A stretch of DNA of 8,916 nt from Actinomycetales bacterium UBA1383 (GTDB lineage Bacteria > Actinomycetota > Actinomycetes > Actinomycetales > Actinomycetaceae), in the NCBI GenBank assembly GCA_002305415.1, contig DBQX01000048.1, positions 1 to 8,916 on the forward strand, given 5' to 3'. Positions 1 to 6,370 of this stretch are shown here, piece after piece; within the stretch, counting starts at the first letter, position 1, and each line of letters begins with the position of its first letter. The position numbers were made by a program, and so were the translations under genes. The notes below the pieces were generated by a model. The model saw nothing but the letters and a program-made list of their open reading frames with translations, made no database searches and was not told the origin of the DNA.

Positions 1-90
1 CATATTGACATGAGGCACTACGGGACGCCACTCCACGTGTGCGGGCTGGCCCAAGCGGTGCGCACGCTCTCGCGCGCGGCGCGGCCCTGA
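1..90 (+). CDS. 3' end of an unrecognised protein (partial)
   Basis: Reading frame 1 is open from the left edge to a TGA at 88-90 and gives 29 residues, beginning HIDMRHYGTPLHVCGLAQ and ending in an Arg/Ala-rich tail. Almost all codons end in G or C, as in the intact genes of the window, and the local peptide composition looks like ordinary folded protein rather than a GC-rich shadow. The start lies outside the window. I do not recognise the family from this short tail. An alternative is that these 90 bases are non-coding and the open frame is chance. Confidence 0.45.
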   Translation, partial: HIDMRHYGTPLHVCGLAQAVRTLSRAARP

Positions 91-172
91 CCGCTGGGCG
101 TTCACCATGAAGTGTCTGTGAGAACCCGGAGACTCCCGGGACCTTGGACCTAGGGCATGGTTCAATGCGGGA

Positions 173-733
173 ATGATCGCGAGCGCCGCCACCATCCCCA
201 CGGAGTTCCTGGACACCATCGCAGGGTTGCCCCTGCACCCACTGGTCGTCCATGTCGCGGTGGTCCTGCTGCCGCTCGGTGCGGTGGCGCTGATCGCGAT
301 CGTCCTGGTCCCACGATGGCGCGCGGCGTACGGCTGGCTCACCATGGGGGCCCTCGCCATCGGGGCCGTGGCGGCGCTCGCAGCGGCGAGTTCCGGGGAG
401 GCGCTCGCCGAGCGCGTGGGGGAGCCGGAGCGGCACGCGGACCTCGGGGAGACGCTCGAGGTCGTCGCGGTGATCCTCTTCCTCGTTGCTGCGGCGTGGT
501 TCCTCCTGCAGCGCCGCGCGAGCCGAGGGGATGCGGGGCGTCCCGGAGTGCTGGGCCGCGGCCTCCAGGCGATCGCGGCGATCGCGGCGATCGCCCTTGC
601 GGCAGGGACGCTCGGGCTGACGGTCCTGGTGGGTCACTCGGGGGCCGAGGCCGTGTGGCTCAGCCGAGTGGCGGCGTCGATGACCGGACAGGGCTCCGGC
701 GGGGAGGCGGAGGACGGCGGCGCGATTCACTGA
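173..733 (+). CDS. DUF2231-type four-helix membrane protein
   Basis: This 186-residue protein has four hydrophobic segments, at about residues 19-46, 52-73, 91-112 and 130-153. The first carries the LPLHPLVVHVAVVLLPLG signature, with His22 and His27 in the HPxxVH arrangement typical of DUF2231 inner-membrane proteins. The family's C-terminal GHSGAEAVW-type motif is at 154-162 (His155). The paired histidines suggest metal or heme binding, but the function of this family is not established and I assign none. The length fits the family. The ATG at 173 is preceded only by a weak GCGGGA sequence, so the translation signal is poor. An ATG at 157 is in another frame and opens a low-complexity Arg/Gly shadow. 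The third helix-forming region before GHSG contains three tandem 9-bp repeats. The tail after residue 170 is short, polar and Gly/Glu-rich. The gene stands alone, with the protease gene 136 bp downstream. Confidence 0.85.
   Translation: MIASAATIPTEFLDTIAGLPLHPLVVHVAVVLLPLGAVALIAIVLVPRWRAAYGWLTMGALAIGAVAALAAASSGEALAERVGEPERHADLGETLEVVAVILFLVAAAWFLLQRRASRGDAGRPGVLGRGLQAIAAIAAIALAAGTLGLTVLVGHSGAEAVWLSRVAASMTGQGSGGEAEDGGAIH
569..595 (+). repeat. Three tandem 9-bp repeats inside the DUF2231 gene
   Basis: GCGATCGCG occurs at 569-577 and 578-586, and GCGATCGCC at 587-595. Each unit contains the 8-bp palindrome GCGATCGC. In frame the array encodes Ala-Ile-Ala repeats in the fourth membrane helix. 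The unit length is a multiple of three, so copy-number change would lengthen or shorten the helix without a frameshift. Confidence 0.8.
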
Positions 734-765
734 GGCGGGTCCGCGGCCGCGTCAGCAGGCAGTGG

Positions 766-798
766 CCTCGGCGAACTGCCCCTGAACGGAACCTGAAC
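766..798 (-). promoter_or_regulatory. Triple 11-bp direct repeat, likely response-regulator operator
   Basis: On the plus strand GAAC occurs at 773-776, 784-787 and 795-798, exactly 11 bp apart, and the last two copies extend to CCTGAACGG. Read on the minus strand the units are GTTCAGGTTCC, GTTCAGGGGCA and GTTCGCCGAGG, each starting GTTC. Direct repeats with one helical-turn spacing are the usual binding pattern of OmpR/PhoB-family response regulators. The actinobacterial PhoP PHO box is built from 11-bp units beginning G(G/T)TCA. Here the match beyond GTTCA is partial, so the identity of the regulator is inference. The array ends 5 bp before a TACGAT -10 box and covers the -35 region of the protease promoter, a position expected for an activator or a repressor. 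Confidence 0.5.
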
Positions 799-803
799 GG
801 GCA

Positions 804-809
804 TACGAT
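804..809 (+). promoter_or_regulatory. Probable -10 box of the subtilase gene
   Basis: TACGAT fits the actinobacterial TANNNT -10 consensus. The -35 position 17 bp upstream (781-786, CCTGAA) does not resemble TTGACA and lies within the 11-bp repeat array, which suggests that the promoter depends on an activator. A transcript would start near 815-817, leaving a leader of about 54 nt before the ATG at 870. The start site itself is not directly visible. Confidence 0.45.
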
Positions 810-836
810 CGGGCCACGGCTCCGGCCGCGGCCCGA

Positions 837-856
837 GGGAGGACCCCGGGTCTCCC
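837..856 (+). other. Potential leader hairpin next to the subtilase RBS
   Basis: GGGAGGACCC at 837-846 can pair with GGGTCTCCC at 848-856, nine pairs with one bulged G and a very tight loop. The right arm abuts the strong Shine-Dalgarno sequence AAGGGAGGG (857-865). The structure might influence ribosome access, but a hairpin is easily formed by chance at this GC content. Confidence 0.25.
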
Positions 857-869
857 AAGGGAGGGAACC

Positions 870-3866
870 ATGAGACACAGGAGTTTCGGGGCGCGGCTGG
901 GTGTCGCGCTCGGCGCGGTCGCCGCAGTCGCGCTCGGTGCGGCCGTACCGGTATCGGGCGCGGAGGAGACGGCTGGCTACATCGTGCAGATGAGTCAGAG
1001 CCCGGTGGTCGCCTACGAGGGTGGCATCGCCGGCCTCCCCGCCACGAAGGCGGCGGAGGGGCAGAAGGTCAATCCCAAGGCCGCGCACGTCGTCAAGTAC
1101 GCCGACTTCCTGAAGCGCGCGCAGGACCGCGCGCTCGCGAAGGTGGGCGGCGAGAAGCTGTACAACTACACCTTCAGCTTCAGCGGCTTCGCCGCCGAGC
1201 TCACCGAGAACCAGGCCGCGCAGCTCGCCAAGCAGGCGGACGTCCTCGCGGTGACGCCGAACGAGCTCGTCGAGGTGGACACGTCCTCCACGCCGTCGTT
1301 CCTCGGCCTCGACGCCGCGGGCGGGCTGTGGGAGCAGCTCGGGGGGCCCACCGGAACGAAGACCGTGGATGGCGCGGGTGACGGGATCATCATCGGCATC
1401 GTCGACTCGGGCATCTGGCCCGAGAGCGCCAGCTTCAGCGACCGCTCCGCCGGGAAGCTCGTGTACGGGCCCATCCCCGGCTTCAACGGCCGCTGCGTCC
1501 CGGGTGAGCAGTTCAACGCCTCGCTGTGCAACAAGAAGCTCATCGCCGGTCAGTACTTCAACGCCGCGTGGGGCGGCAACGCCGGCATCGACGCCGAGCG
1601 GCCGTGGGAGTTCAACTCCGTGCGTGACTACAACGGGCACGGTACCCACACCGCTGCCACCGCGGGCGGCAACTACGGCGTGCAGACCACCGGCCTCGCC
1701 TCTGTCTTCGGACCCGTGAGCGGCATGGCGCCGCGCGCCCGGATCGCCGCCTACAAGGCGCTGTGGTCCACCGAGGACGGCTCGACCGCGAGCGGCTTCA
1801 CGGCGGACCTGGTGGCGGCCATCGACATGGCCGTCGCGGACGGCGTGGACGTCATCAACTACTCGGTGAGCGGTACGACCACCAACTTCGCCGACCCGGT
1901 GGAGATCGCCTTCCTGTTCGCCGCCGACGCCGGCGTGTTCGTCGCCGCCTCGGCGGGCAACAGCGGTCCGGCGACGTCGACGGTCGCGCACCCCGGTCCG
2001 TGGCTGACCACGGTGGCCGCGGGAACGCACAACCGCTCGGGTGAGGGTTCGGTGACCCTCGGCAACGGCGCCACGTACTACGGTGCCTCCGTCGCGACGG
2101 CGGTCGGTCCGGCGCCCCTCATCGACTCGGCGAACGCAGGACTGCCCGGGGCGGATCCGACGGCGGTCTCGCTGTGCTTCGCAGCGGTGGACAACGGTGG
2201 TGTGCCCGTCCTCGACCCGGCGAAGGTGGCCGGCAAGATCGTGGTCTGCGACCGCGGCACCACCGCTCGGGTCAACAAGAGCCTGGCCGTGATGGAGGCC
2301 GGCGGCGTCGGGATGATCCTCATCAACCCGACCAACAGCTCGCTCAACGCCGACTTCCACTCCGTGCCCACCGTGCACCTGCAGAACACCGACTACGACG
2401 ATGTCCACGCCTACGCCGCGATGCCGGGCGCGACCGCGACCATCAACGCCGCGACCCTCAACTACACGACGCCGGCGCCCTTCACGGCCTCGTTCTCCTC
2501 CCGCGGGCCGCTGCGCGCGGGCGGCGGGGACCTGCTGAAGCCGGACGTCATGGCGCCCGGCGTGGACATCCTCGCGGCCGTTTCCCCGGTGACGGCGAAC
2601 GGCATGGACTTCAACCTGCTCAGCGGCACCTCGATGTCCTCCCCGCACGTCGCGGGCCTCGCGGCGCTGCTCATGGACCTGCACCCCGACTGGTCGCCGA
2701 TGATGGTCAAGTCCGCGCTCATGACCACGGGCTACGACGTCCTCGACGGCGGCACCCCGCCGCCCAACACCAACCCGGTCCTGATCTTCCGGCAGGGCGC
2801 CGGCCACGTGGCGCCGAACAGCGCCGCTGACCCCGGTCTCGTGTTCGACTCCGGCTGGCTCGACTGGCTCGCCTTCCTCTGCGCCACCACCCCGGGCGTC
2901 GTGGCTCCGGCGTCCTGCACCGCCCTGGCGGGCATGGGCTACTCCCTCGACGCCAGCGACATGAACGTCGCGTCCATCGCGATCGGCGACCTCGCGGGAA
3001 CCCAGACGGTCACCCGCAGGGTCACGAGCGTGAGTGATGCGGACGAGACCTACACCGCCTCGTACACCGGCCTGACGGGCTTCTCCGTGACGCTGCCGGG
3101 TGCCTTCACCGTCACGCCCGGGGAGTCCGTCTCGCTGGAGGTCGGGCTGACCCGAACGACGGCGACACTCAACACCTACACCGGCGGCCAGCTCACCCTG
3201 ACGGGCAGCCTCGGTCACGTGGTGCGGATCCCGGTTGTGGTGCAACCGGTGGCGCTGGCCGTTCCGGCGGCGGTGTCCGGCACCGGAGACCCGATCTCCT
3301 ACCCCGTGACCTTCGGCTACACCGGGTCGTTCACGGCGGCGGCGCGCGGCCTGGTGCCCGCGGTCGTCACGGCCGGCACGGTGGCCGACGACCCGACCGA
3401 CGGCGGGTGCTCGCTCACCACGCCGAACGCGGCGCTCGTGCCGGTGACGATCGATGCGGGGACCACGTACGCGCGGTTCTCCCTCTTCGACGCCGACGTG
3501 AACCCGGGAAGCGACCTCGACCTCTGCGTGTTCCGCGGGACCACGTCAGTCGGCTCCAGCGCCGGCGGCACCTCCGCCGAGGAGGTCAATCTCCTGAACC
3601 CGGCGGCGGACACCTACACCGTCGTCGTGCAGGGCTGGGGCGTTGACGGGACCACGCCGTTCGCGCTCCACACCTGGCTGCTCGGCTCGGCGGATGCCGG
3701 GAACATGACGGTTAGCGCGCCGGCTGCCGCCGTGACGGGCGCAACCGGCATGATCGACCTGACCTTCTCCGGCCTCACCGCCGGCACGAAGTACCTCGGG
3801 TCGGTCGCCTACAGCGGCTCGGAGGGCATGCCCAACCCGACCATCGTCCGGGTGGACGTCCCGTAG
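870..3866 (+). CDS. Secreted S8 subtilisin-family serine protease with PA domain
   Basis: A 998-residue extracellular endopeptidase. Residues 1-31 form a Sec signal peptide (basic start, long Ala/Val/Leu core, likely cut after S-G-A31). Residues about 36-137 form an I9 inhibitor propeptide (GYIVQM at the start). The mature catalytic domain begins near TPSFLGLD at 141-148. The triad is complete: Asp179 in GIVDSGIWPES, His257 in NGHGTHTA and Ser588 in GTSMSSPHVAG, with oxyanion-hole Asn364 in SAGNSGP. A protease-associated (PA) insertion lies at about 430-525 (GKIVVCDRG at 455-463). C-terminal of the catalytic domain are an Fn3-like domain (about 705-790), a PPC-like beta domain (about 845-945, with DLDLC at 882-886) and a final beta segment. 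The overall plan resembles plant subtilases, including Cys209 and Cys220 before NKKLIAG. There is no LPXTG or terminal membrane helix, so release into the medium is likely. The start is fixed by AAGGGAGGG at 857-865 and by the signal peptide. The natural substrate is unknown. It is followed by a strong terminator and so is monocistronic. Confidence 0.96.
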   Translation: MRHRSFGARLGVALGAVAAVALGAAVPVSGAEETAGYIVQMSQSPVVAYEGGIAGLPATKAAEGQKVNPKAAHVVKYADFLKRAQDRALAKVGGEKLYNYTFSFSGFAAELTENQAAQLAKQADVLAVTPNELVEVDTSSTPSFLGLDAAGGLWEQLGGPTGTKTVDGAGDGIIIGIVDSGIWPESASFSDRSAGKLVYGPIPGFNGRCVPGEQFNASLCNKKLIAGQYFNAAWGGNAGIDAERPWEFNSVRDYNGHGTHTAATAGGNYGVQTTGLASVFGPVSGMAPRARIAAYKALWSTEDGSTASGFTADLVAAIDMAVADGVDVINYSVSGTTTNFADPVEIAFLFAADAGVFVAASAGNSGPATSTVAHPGPWLTTVAAGTHNRSGEGSVTLGNGATYYGASVATAVGPAPLIDSANAGLPGADPTAVSLCFAAVDNGGVPVLDPAKVAGKIVVCDRGTTARVNKSLAVMEAGGVGMILINPTNSSLNADFHSVPTVHLQNTDYDDVHAYAAMPGATATINAATLNYTTPAPFTASFSSRGPLRAGGGDLLKPDVMAPGVDILAAVSPVTANGMDFNLLSGTSMSSPHVAGLAALLMDLHPDWSPMMVKSALMTTGYDVLDGGTPPPNTNPVLIFRQGAGHVAPNSAADPGLVFDSGWLDWLAFLCATTPGVVAPASCTALAGMGYSLDASDMNVASIAIGDLAGTQTVTRRVTSVSDADETYTASYTGLTGFSVTLPGAFTVTPGESVSLEVGLTRTTATLNTYTGGQLTLTGSLGHVVRIPVVVQPVALAVPAAVSGTGDPISYPVTFGYTGSFTAAARGLVPAVVTAGTVADDPTDGGCSLTTPNAALVPVTIDAGTTYARFSLFDADVNPGSDLDLCVFRGTTSVGSSAGGTSAEEVNLLNPAADTYTVVVQGWGVDGTTPFALHTWLLGSADAGNMTVSAPAAAVTGATGMIDLTFSGLTAGTKYLGSVAYSGSEGMPNPTIVRVDVP

Positions 3867-3881
3867 GGGCACACTGCACGA

Positions 3882-3909
3882 GGGAGGGCCGGCGCGAGCC
3901 GGCCCTCCC
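3882..3909 (+). terminator. Hairpin terminator after the subtilase gene
   Basis: GGGAGGGCCGGC at 3882-3893 pairs perfectly with GCCGGCCCTCCC at 3898-3909, a 12-bp stem with a GCGA tetraloop, 15 nt after the TAG stop. No T-run follows, only GTCTGTG, which is common for actinobacterial terminators. The stem would be equally stable in the reverse direction, but no reverse gene ends here. Confidence 0.8.
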
Positions 3910-3914
3910 GTCTG

Positions 3915-3932
3915 TGACGGGTCATTCCGTCA
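3915..3932. repeat. Inverted repeat TGACGG-N6-CCGTCA
   Basis: TGACGG at 3915-3920 and CCGTCA at 3927-3932 are perfect inverted copies separated by GTCATT. This lies just downstream of the terminator and about 40 bp upstream of the probable -10 box of the glycosylase gene. It could be a protein-binding dyad or a second weak hairpin. The only support is the symmetry. Confidence 0.35.
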
Positions 3933-3969
3933 GGGTTTCGGAGGTCACCCAGCTGGTCGAACGGGCGGG

Positions 3970-3975
3970 TAGCAT
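3970..3975 (+). promoter_or_regulatory. Possible -10 box of the DNA glycosylase gene
   Basis: TAGCAT matches TANNNT and lies 56 bp before the GTG start at 4032, which would give a leader of about 50 nt. No convincing -35 hexamer is seen 16-18 bp upstream. Confidence 0.35.
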
Positions 3976-3992
3976 GCCACGAAGCGATCCGG

Positions 3993-4012
3993 CGCGGCCT
4001 CGCCGGGCCGCG
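3993..4012 (+). other. GC-only hairpin in the glycosylase leader
   Basis: CGCGGCC at 3993-3999 pairs with GGCCGCG at 4006-4012 around a 6-nt loop. The hairpin ends 6 nt before the Shine-Dalgarno sequence GGGAGG (4019-4024). It may be a translation-modulating structure or chance pairing in GC-rich DNA. Confidence 0.25.
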
Positions 4013-4031
4013 GACGGCGGGAGGGAATGAC

Positions 4032-4958
4032 GTGCGGACTGAGGAGCGGACGTGGTGGCCGGGCTGGCCGTGCCCCGTCGCGCAGGTCCTCGGCCCGCTC
4101 CGCCACGGCGCGGGAGACCCCACCTTCCAGCGAGAACAGGGCATCACCTGGCGCGGCCTTCGCACCCCGGAAGGTCCCGCCACCCTCCGCCTCGAGTCGC
4201 GGCCCGGTGATGGCGTCGTCCTCGCCTCCGCGTGGGGCAGCGGGGCGGCCTGGGCGCTCGAGTCCCTCCCGGCGATGCTCGGCGCGCTCGACGACTACGC
4301 CGGGTTCGAGCCCGGGCGCCACCCCGCCGTCGCCCGCTTGCACCGCGCGCACCCGCATTGGCGCGTCCCCCGGACCGGGCTCGTGTTGGAGGCGCTGCTG
4401 CCCGCCGTGATCGAGCAGAAGGTGACCGGGCAGGAGTCCTTCGCCGCCTACCGTCGCCTCGTGCTGCGATGGGGTGAACCGGCTCCGGGACCCGGGACCG
4501 CACGTGGCCTCCGCGTCCAGCCGACGCCGGACGTGCTCGGCGGGCTGCCGTCGTGGGAGTGGCTCCAGCTCGGCGTCGACGGGGCCCGGGCCCGCACCGT
4601 CGTCGGCGCCGCGCGCCGCGCCGCGGCGCTGGAACGCACCACGGCGCTGGGGCACGCCGAAGCGGACCGCGCCCTTCGTTCGCTGCCCGGGGTGGGCGCG
4701 TGGACGAGCGCCGAGGTGCGCGCCCGAGCGCACGGGGATCCCGATGCGGTGAGCATTGGCGACTACCACGTGGCCCAGGACATCGGGTTCGCCCTCACGG
4801 GGGAGCGCCTCGACGACTCCGGCCTCCTCGAGCTCCTGGAACCCTTCCGCGGGCACCGCTACCGGGTGCAGCGGCTGGTGGAGCTCGCCGGCATCCGGGC
4901 GCCGCGGCGGGGCCCGCGGATGGCGCCGCGGACCCACCTGCCGGGATGGAGGGGCTGA
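4032..4958 (+). CDS. AlkA-like DNA-3-methyladenine glycosylase (HhH-GPD)
   Basis: This 308-residue base-excision repair enzyme should remove alkylated purines such as 3-methyladenine from DNA by hydrolysing the N-glycosidic bond. Residues about 120-145 (VIEQKVTGQES) match the start of the HhH-GPD fold (ILGQQVS in better-known members). The helix-hairpin-helix is LPGVGAWTS at 218-226, and the essential catalytic aspartate is Asp244 in SIGDYHVAQ, about 22 residues after the hairpin glycines as the family requires. The N-terminal 110 residues form the divergent beta-rich AlkA N-domain, rich in Trp. The C-terminal basic tail (PRRGPRMAPR) may contact DNA. No four-cysteine iron-sulphur cluster is present, which separates it from the EndoIII/MutY branch. 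The GTG start is preceded by GGGAGG at 4019-4024 with 7-nt spacing. An overlapping ATG at 4027 is in another frame. No adaptive-response gene (ada, ogt) is next to it. Confidence 0.9.
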   Translation: MRTEERTWWPGWPCPVAQVLGPLRHGAGDPTFQREQGITWRGLRTPEGPATLRLESRPGDGVVLASAWGSGAAWALESLPAMLGALDDYAGFEPGRHPAVARLHRAHPHWRVPRTGLVLEALLPAVIEQKVTGQESFAAYRRLVLRWGEPAPGPGTARGLRVQPTPDVLGGLPSWEWLQLGVDGARARTVVGAARRAAALERTTALGHAEADRALRSLPGVGAWTSAEVRARAHGDPDAVSIGDYHVAQDIGFALTGERLDDSGLLELLEPFRGHRYRVQRLVELAGIRAPRRGPRMAPRTHLPGWRG

Positions 4959-4961
4959 CCG

Positions 4962-5882
4962 TCACCACGGGAACGGCTCCTCGGGCACGTACACGTCGCC
5001 ACCGGCGTACAGACCATGCCCGTACCCGTAGGAGTACTCCAGGCCCCTCCGCTCCGGCGGGCCCTGGCCGGAGAGGCTCGCGAGGTTGTCTGCGAGAGCA
5101 ACCACCCCGCACGCCCGCAACAAGTCCGTGGCCTCCCGGACGAGCGAACGCTGCCAGGCGAGTTCGTTCTCCAGCGCCACGATCCGGAGCCGGATCTCGG
5201 ACGGCTGGGTGCCGCACCAGTCGTGGAGGACGGCCACCGCGCCGTCCTCCTCAGCGGCTGCGCGCACCTCACGGTGGTACGGGACGAGGAGCAGGCGGCG
5301 CTCCCGCTTCAGGAGCTCTGTCGTCAGCAACCCGGGGTTGGCGGTGCAGGCCGCCTTCGCGATGCGCACCGCAGCGTCGGCGCTGACGACGACGCCGTCC
5401 TCTGTGGTGAGGGATTCCTCCTCGCGCACCAACTCGGAGAACGGTGCACCGCAGAGGGCGGCCAGGGCCTCCTGGTCGTGGACCGTCATCCTGCTGCCGG
5501 GGAACGCGCGTGCGGTCATCACCGTTTCCGGCACCACGGCAGCGAGCACGACGAGCGCTGCCGAGTAGTCGGGACGGTGGGACGCGCGATGCGATCGCTC
5601 GATCTCGCCGCGTCTCCGTTCGCGCGCGTCGAACTCCTCCACGCCGGCCCACGGCCCCTTCAGCCGCCGGAGGCCCACGGTCGCGCGCTGCCCGGACCGC
5701 GGCCCCTCCAGGTGCTCGATCTCCATCTGGATCGTCGTGGGGGTGCGGTGCTCCCCGACGATCCGCACCCTCCGGGACGGGCCCTCGTCCTGCGACCGGA
5801 AGATCCATTCCGCGCCCCGCGGGATACCCGCCGCCACCTCCTCCATCGCGCGCAGTCGCTCCGCGGGTGTCAATGTGGTCAT
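4962..5882 (-). CDS. Protein of unknown function, 306 residues
   Basis: I do not recognise the family. The ATG at 5882 is chosen because GGAGGG lies 3-4 nt upstream (minus strand, 5891-5886). An upstream in-frame extension to 5993 has Ala/Pro-rich non-coding character. There is no signal peptide and no clear membrane helix; the Ala/Val/Leu stretch at 107-118 is short. The N-terminal part (about 20-95) has alternating charged and beta-like segments around GIPRGAEWIFRSQ and LKGPWAGVEEFDARER, suggesting a small beta-barrel followed by a charged helix. Residues 130-185 look mainly helical. Residues 228-262 (RLRIVALENELAWQRSLVRE) form an amphipathic, possibly coiled-coil helix. The tail from 281 is Tyr/Gly-rich (YSYGYGHGLYAGGDVYVP) and ends EEPFPW. 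Cysteines are at 144, 179, 223 and 258. It is convergent with the glycosylase gene with a 3-bp gap. It is probably cytoplasmic. A phage-like or regulatory origin is possible but unsupported. Confidence 0.8.
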   Translation of the reverse strand: MTTLTPAERLRAMEEVAAGIPRGAEWIFRSQDEGPSRRVRIVGEHRTPTTIQMEIEHLEGPRSGQRATVGLRRLKGPWAGVEEFDARERRRGEIERSHRASHRPDYSAALVVLAAVVPETVMTARAFPGSRMTVHDQEALAALCGAPFSELVREEESLTTEDGVVVSADAAVRIAKAACTANPGLLTTELLKRERRLLLVPYHREVRAAAEEDGAVAVLHDWCGTQPSEIRLRIVALENELAWQRSLVREATDLLRACGVVALADNLASLSGQGPPERRGLEYSYGYGHGLYAGGDVYVPEEPFPW

Positions 5883-5954
5883 GTGCCCTCCATCCTCGTG
5901 TGTGTGGGACGAGTCTGGAGCGTGGCCCGCACGGGGCGCAGCACCGGGGCGACG

Positions 5955-5984
5955 GGCTGGGGACAAGGCGCCGGCACCCCAGCC
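5955..5984 (-). terminator. Hairpin terminator after the ABM-domain gene
   Basis: GGCTGGGG at 5955-5962 and CCCCAGCC at 5977-5984 are perfect 8-bp inverted copies with a 14-nt loop that contains the smaller palindrome GGCGCC. On the minus strand the hairpin lies 21 nt after the TGA of the 6006-6332 gene. No T-run follows. It would separate that gene from the next reverse gene, which has its own RBS. The remaining 70 bp up to 5882 show no clear TANNNT -10 box. Confidence 0.5.
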
Positions 5985-6005
5985 TGTGGACACGCCGGCT
6001 GCCTC

Positions 6006-6332
6006 TCAGCGAGGCAGGACGCCCTTCCGCTCGTCCCCGAGCGGCACGGGATCGAGGAGGTACATGTCGGTGGGGGCGGACCGGAGCCCGGCGCTCAGTT
6101 CACCGAGGCGCGCGATCGCCGGTCCCGCCAGGTGCGCCTCGAGGTCCGCGCGCGAGGCCCAGCGCTCCACCATGACGATCGTCCCGCCGTCCTCCGCCAC
6201 GTGCGCGGCGTACAGCTCGCAGCCCTGCTCCGCGTGCACGAGGGGCGAGACCTCCCGGAAGGCCTCGAGCTGGGCCGGGACCATCCCGGGCTTGACGTGG
6301 ATCAGCGCCACCACCGTGACGGCACCGGACAT
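6006..6332 (-). CDS. ABM-domain protein (putative quinol monooxygenase type)
   Basis: The 108-residue length and pattern fit the antibiotic biosynthesis monooxygenase (ABM)/YgiN superfamily, small dimeric ferredoxin-like proteins: a beta strand VTVVALIHVKPG (5-16), a helix to about 30, then HAEQGCELYAAH (33-44), TIVMVERWAS (51-60), ADLEAHL (62-68) and a closing strand MYLLDP (90-95). The ExxGC...Y, ERW and H67 positions are the usual family landmarks. The second histidine often found in the HxxxPH motif is replaced (HLAGPAI). The family includes cofactor-free oxygenases of quinols and many members of unknown role, so the reaction and substrate cannot be set from sequence. The start at 6332 has a modest AGGCAGG-type RBS 8 nt upstream. 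It is divergent from the alpha-glucosidase gene over 44 bp. Confidence 0.85.
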   Translation of the reverse strand: MSGAVTVVALIHVKPGMVPAQLEAFREVSPLVHAEQGCELYAAHVAEDGGTIVMVERWASRADLEAHLAGPAIARLGELSAGLRSAPTDMYLLDPVPLGDERKGVLPR

Positions 6333-6364
6333 GACGAGTACCTGCCTCTCGACTGTGGAAGCAC

Positions 6365-6370
6365 TACCGT
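6365..6370 (+). promoter_or_regulatory. Forward -10 box for a leaderless alpha-glucosidase mRNA
   Basis: TACCGT matches TANNNT and ends 6 nt before the A of the ATG at 6377, so transcription would begin at or very near the start codon. No spaced Shine-Dalgarno sequence precedes the ATG; the GCGGG directly touching it is too close to act. Leaderless mRNAs are common in actinobacteria, and this spacing is the typical arrangement. Confidence 0.5.

Noticed and set aside
100..106. GTTCACC, a PHO-box-like core upstream of the DUF2231 gene
   Set aside because: No repeat is present 11 bp to either side and no convincing -10 box is placed relative to it.
125..140. A small hairpin (CCCGG with CCGGG) between the partial gene and the DUF2231 gene
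   Set aside because: It has only five pairs, a 6-nt loop and no T-run, and lies 35 bp from the stop. It is too weak to call a terminator at this GC content.
660..3245. An 861-residue open frame antisense to the subtilase gene
   Set aside because: Its translation is dominated by Arg, Gly, Val and His with no recognisable domain. Long antisense open frames are expected where third positions are almost all G or C. The forward frame has a full catalytic triad and domain order.
3943..3953. GGTCACCCAGC, resembling a single PHO-box unit upstream of the glycosylase gene
   Set aside because: There is no second unit at 11-bp spacing; the next GGTC is 12 bp away and otherwise differs. A single unit is expected by chance in GC-rich DNA.
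3957..3975. A possible DNA-damage operator (SOS box, or PafBC-type promoter) before the glycosylase gene
   Set aside because: TCGAAC at 3957-3962 is only one half of an actinobacterial LexA site; the expected GTTCGA partner four bases on is absent. Alignment to the TGTC-type PafBC element before TAGCAT has too many mismatches and a spacer one base short.
5883..5993. A 37-residue N-terminal extension of the unknown protein, starting at 5993
   Set aside because: The extension is Ala/Pro/Gly/His-rich, overlaps the terminator hairpin of the upstream gene and lacks a good RBS, whereas the ATG at 5882 has GGAGGG at the right place.
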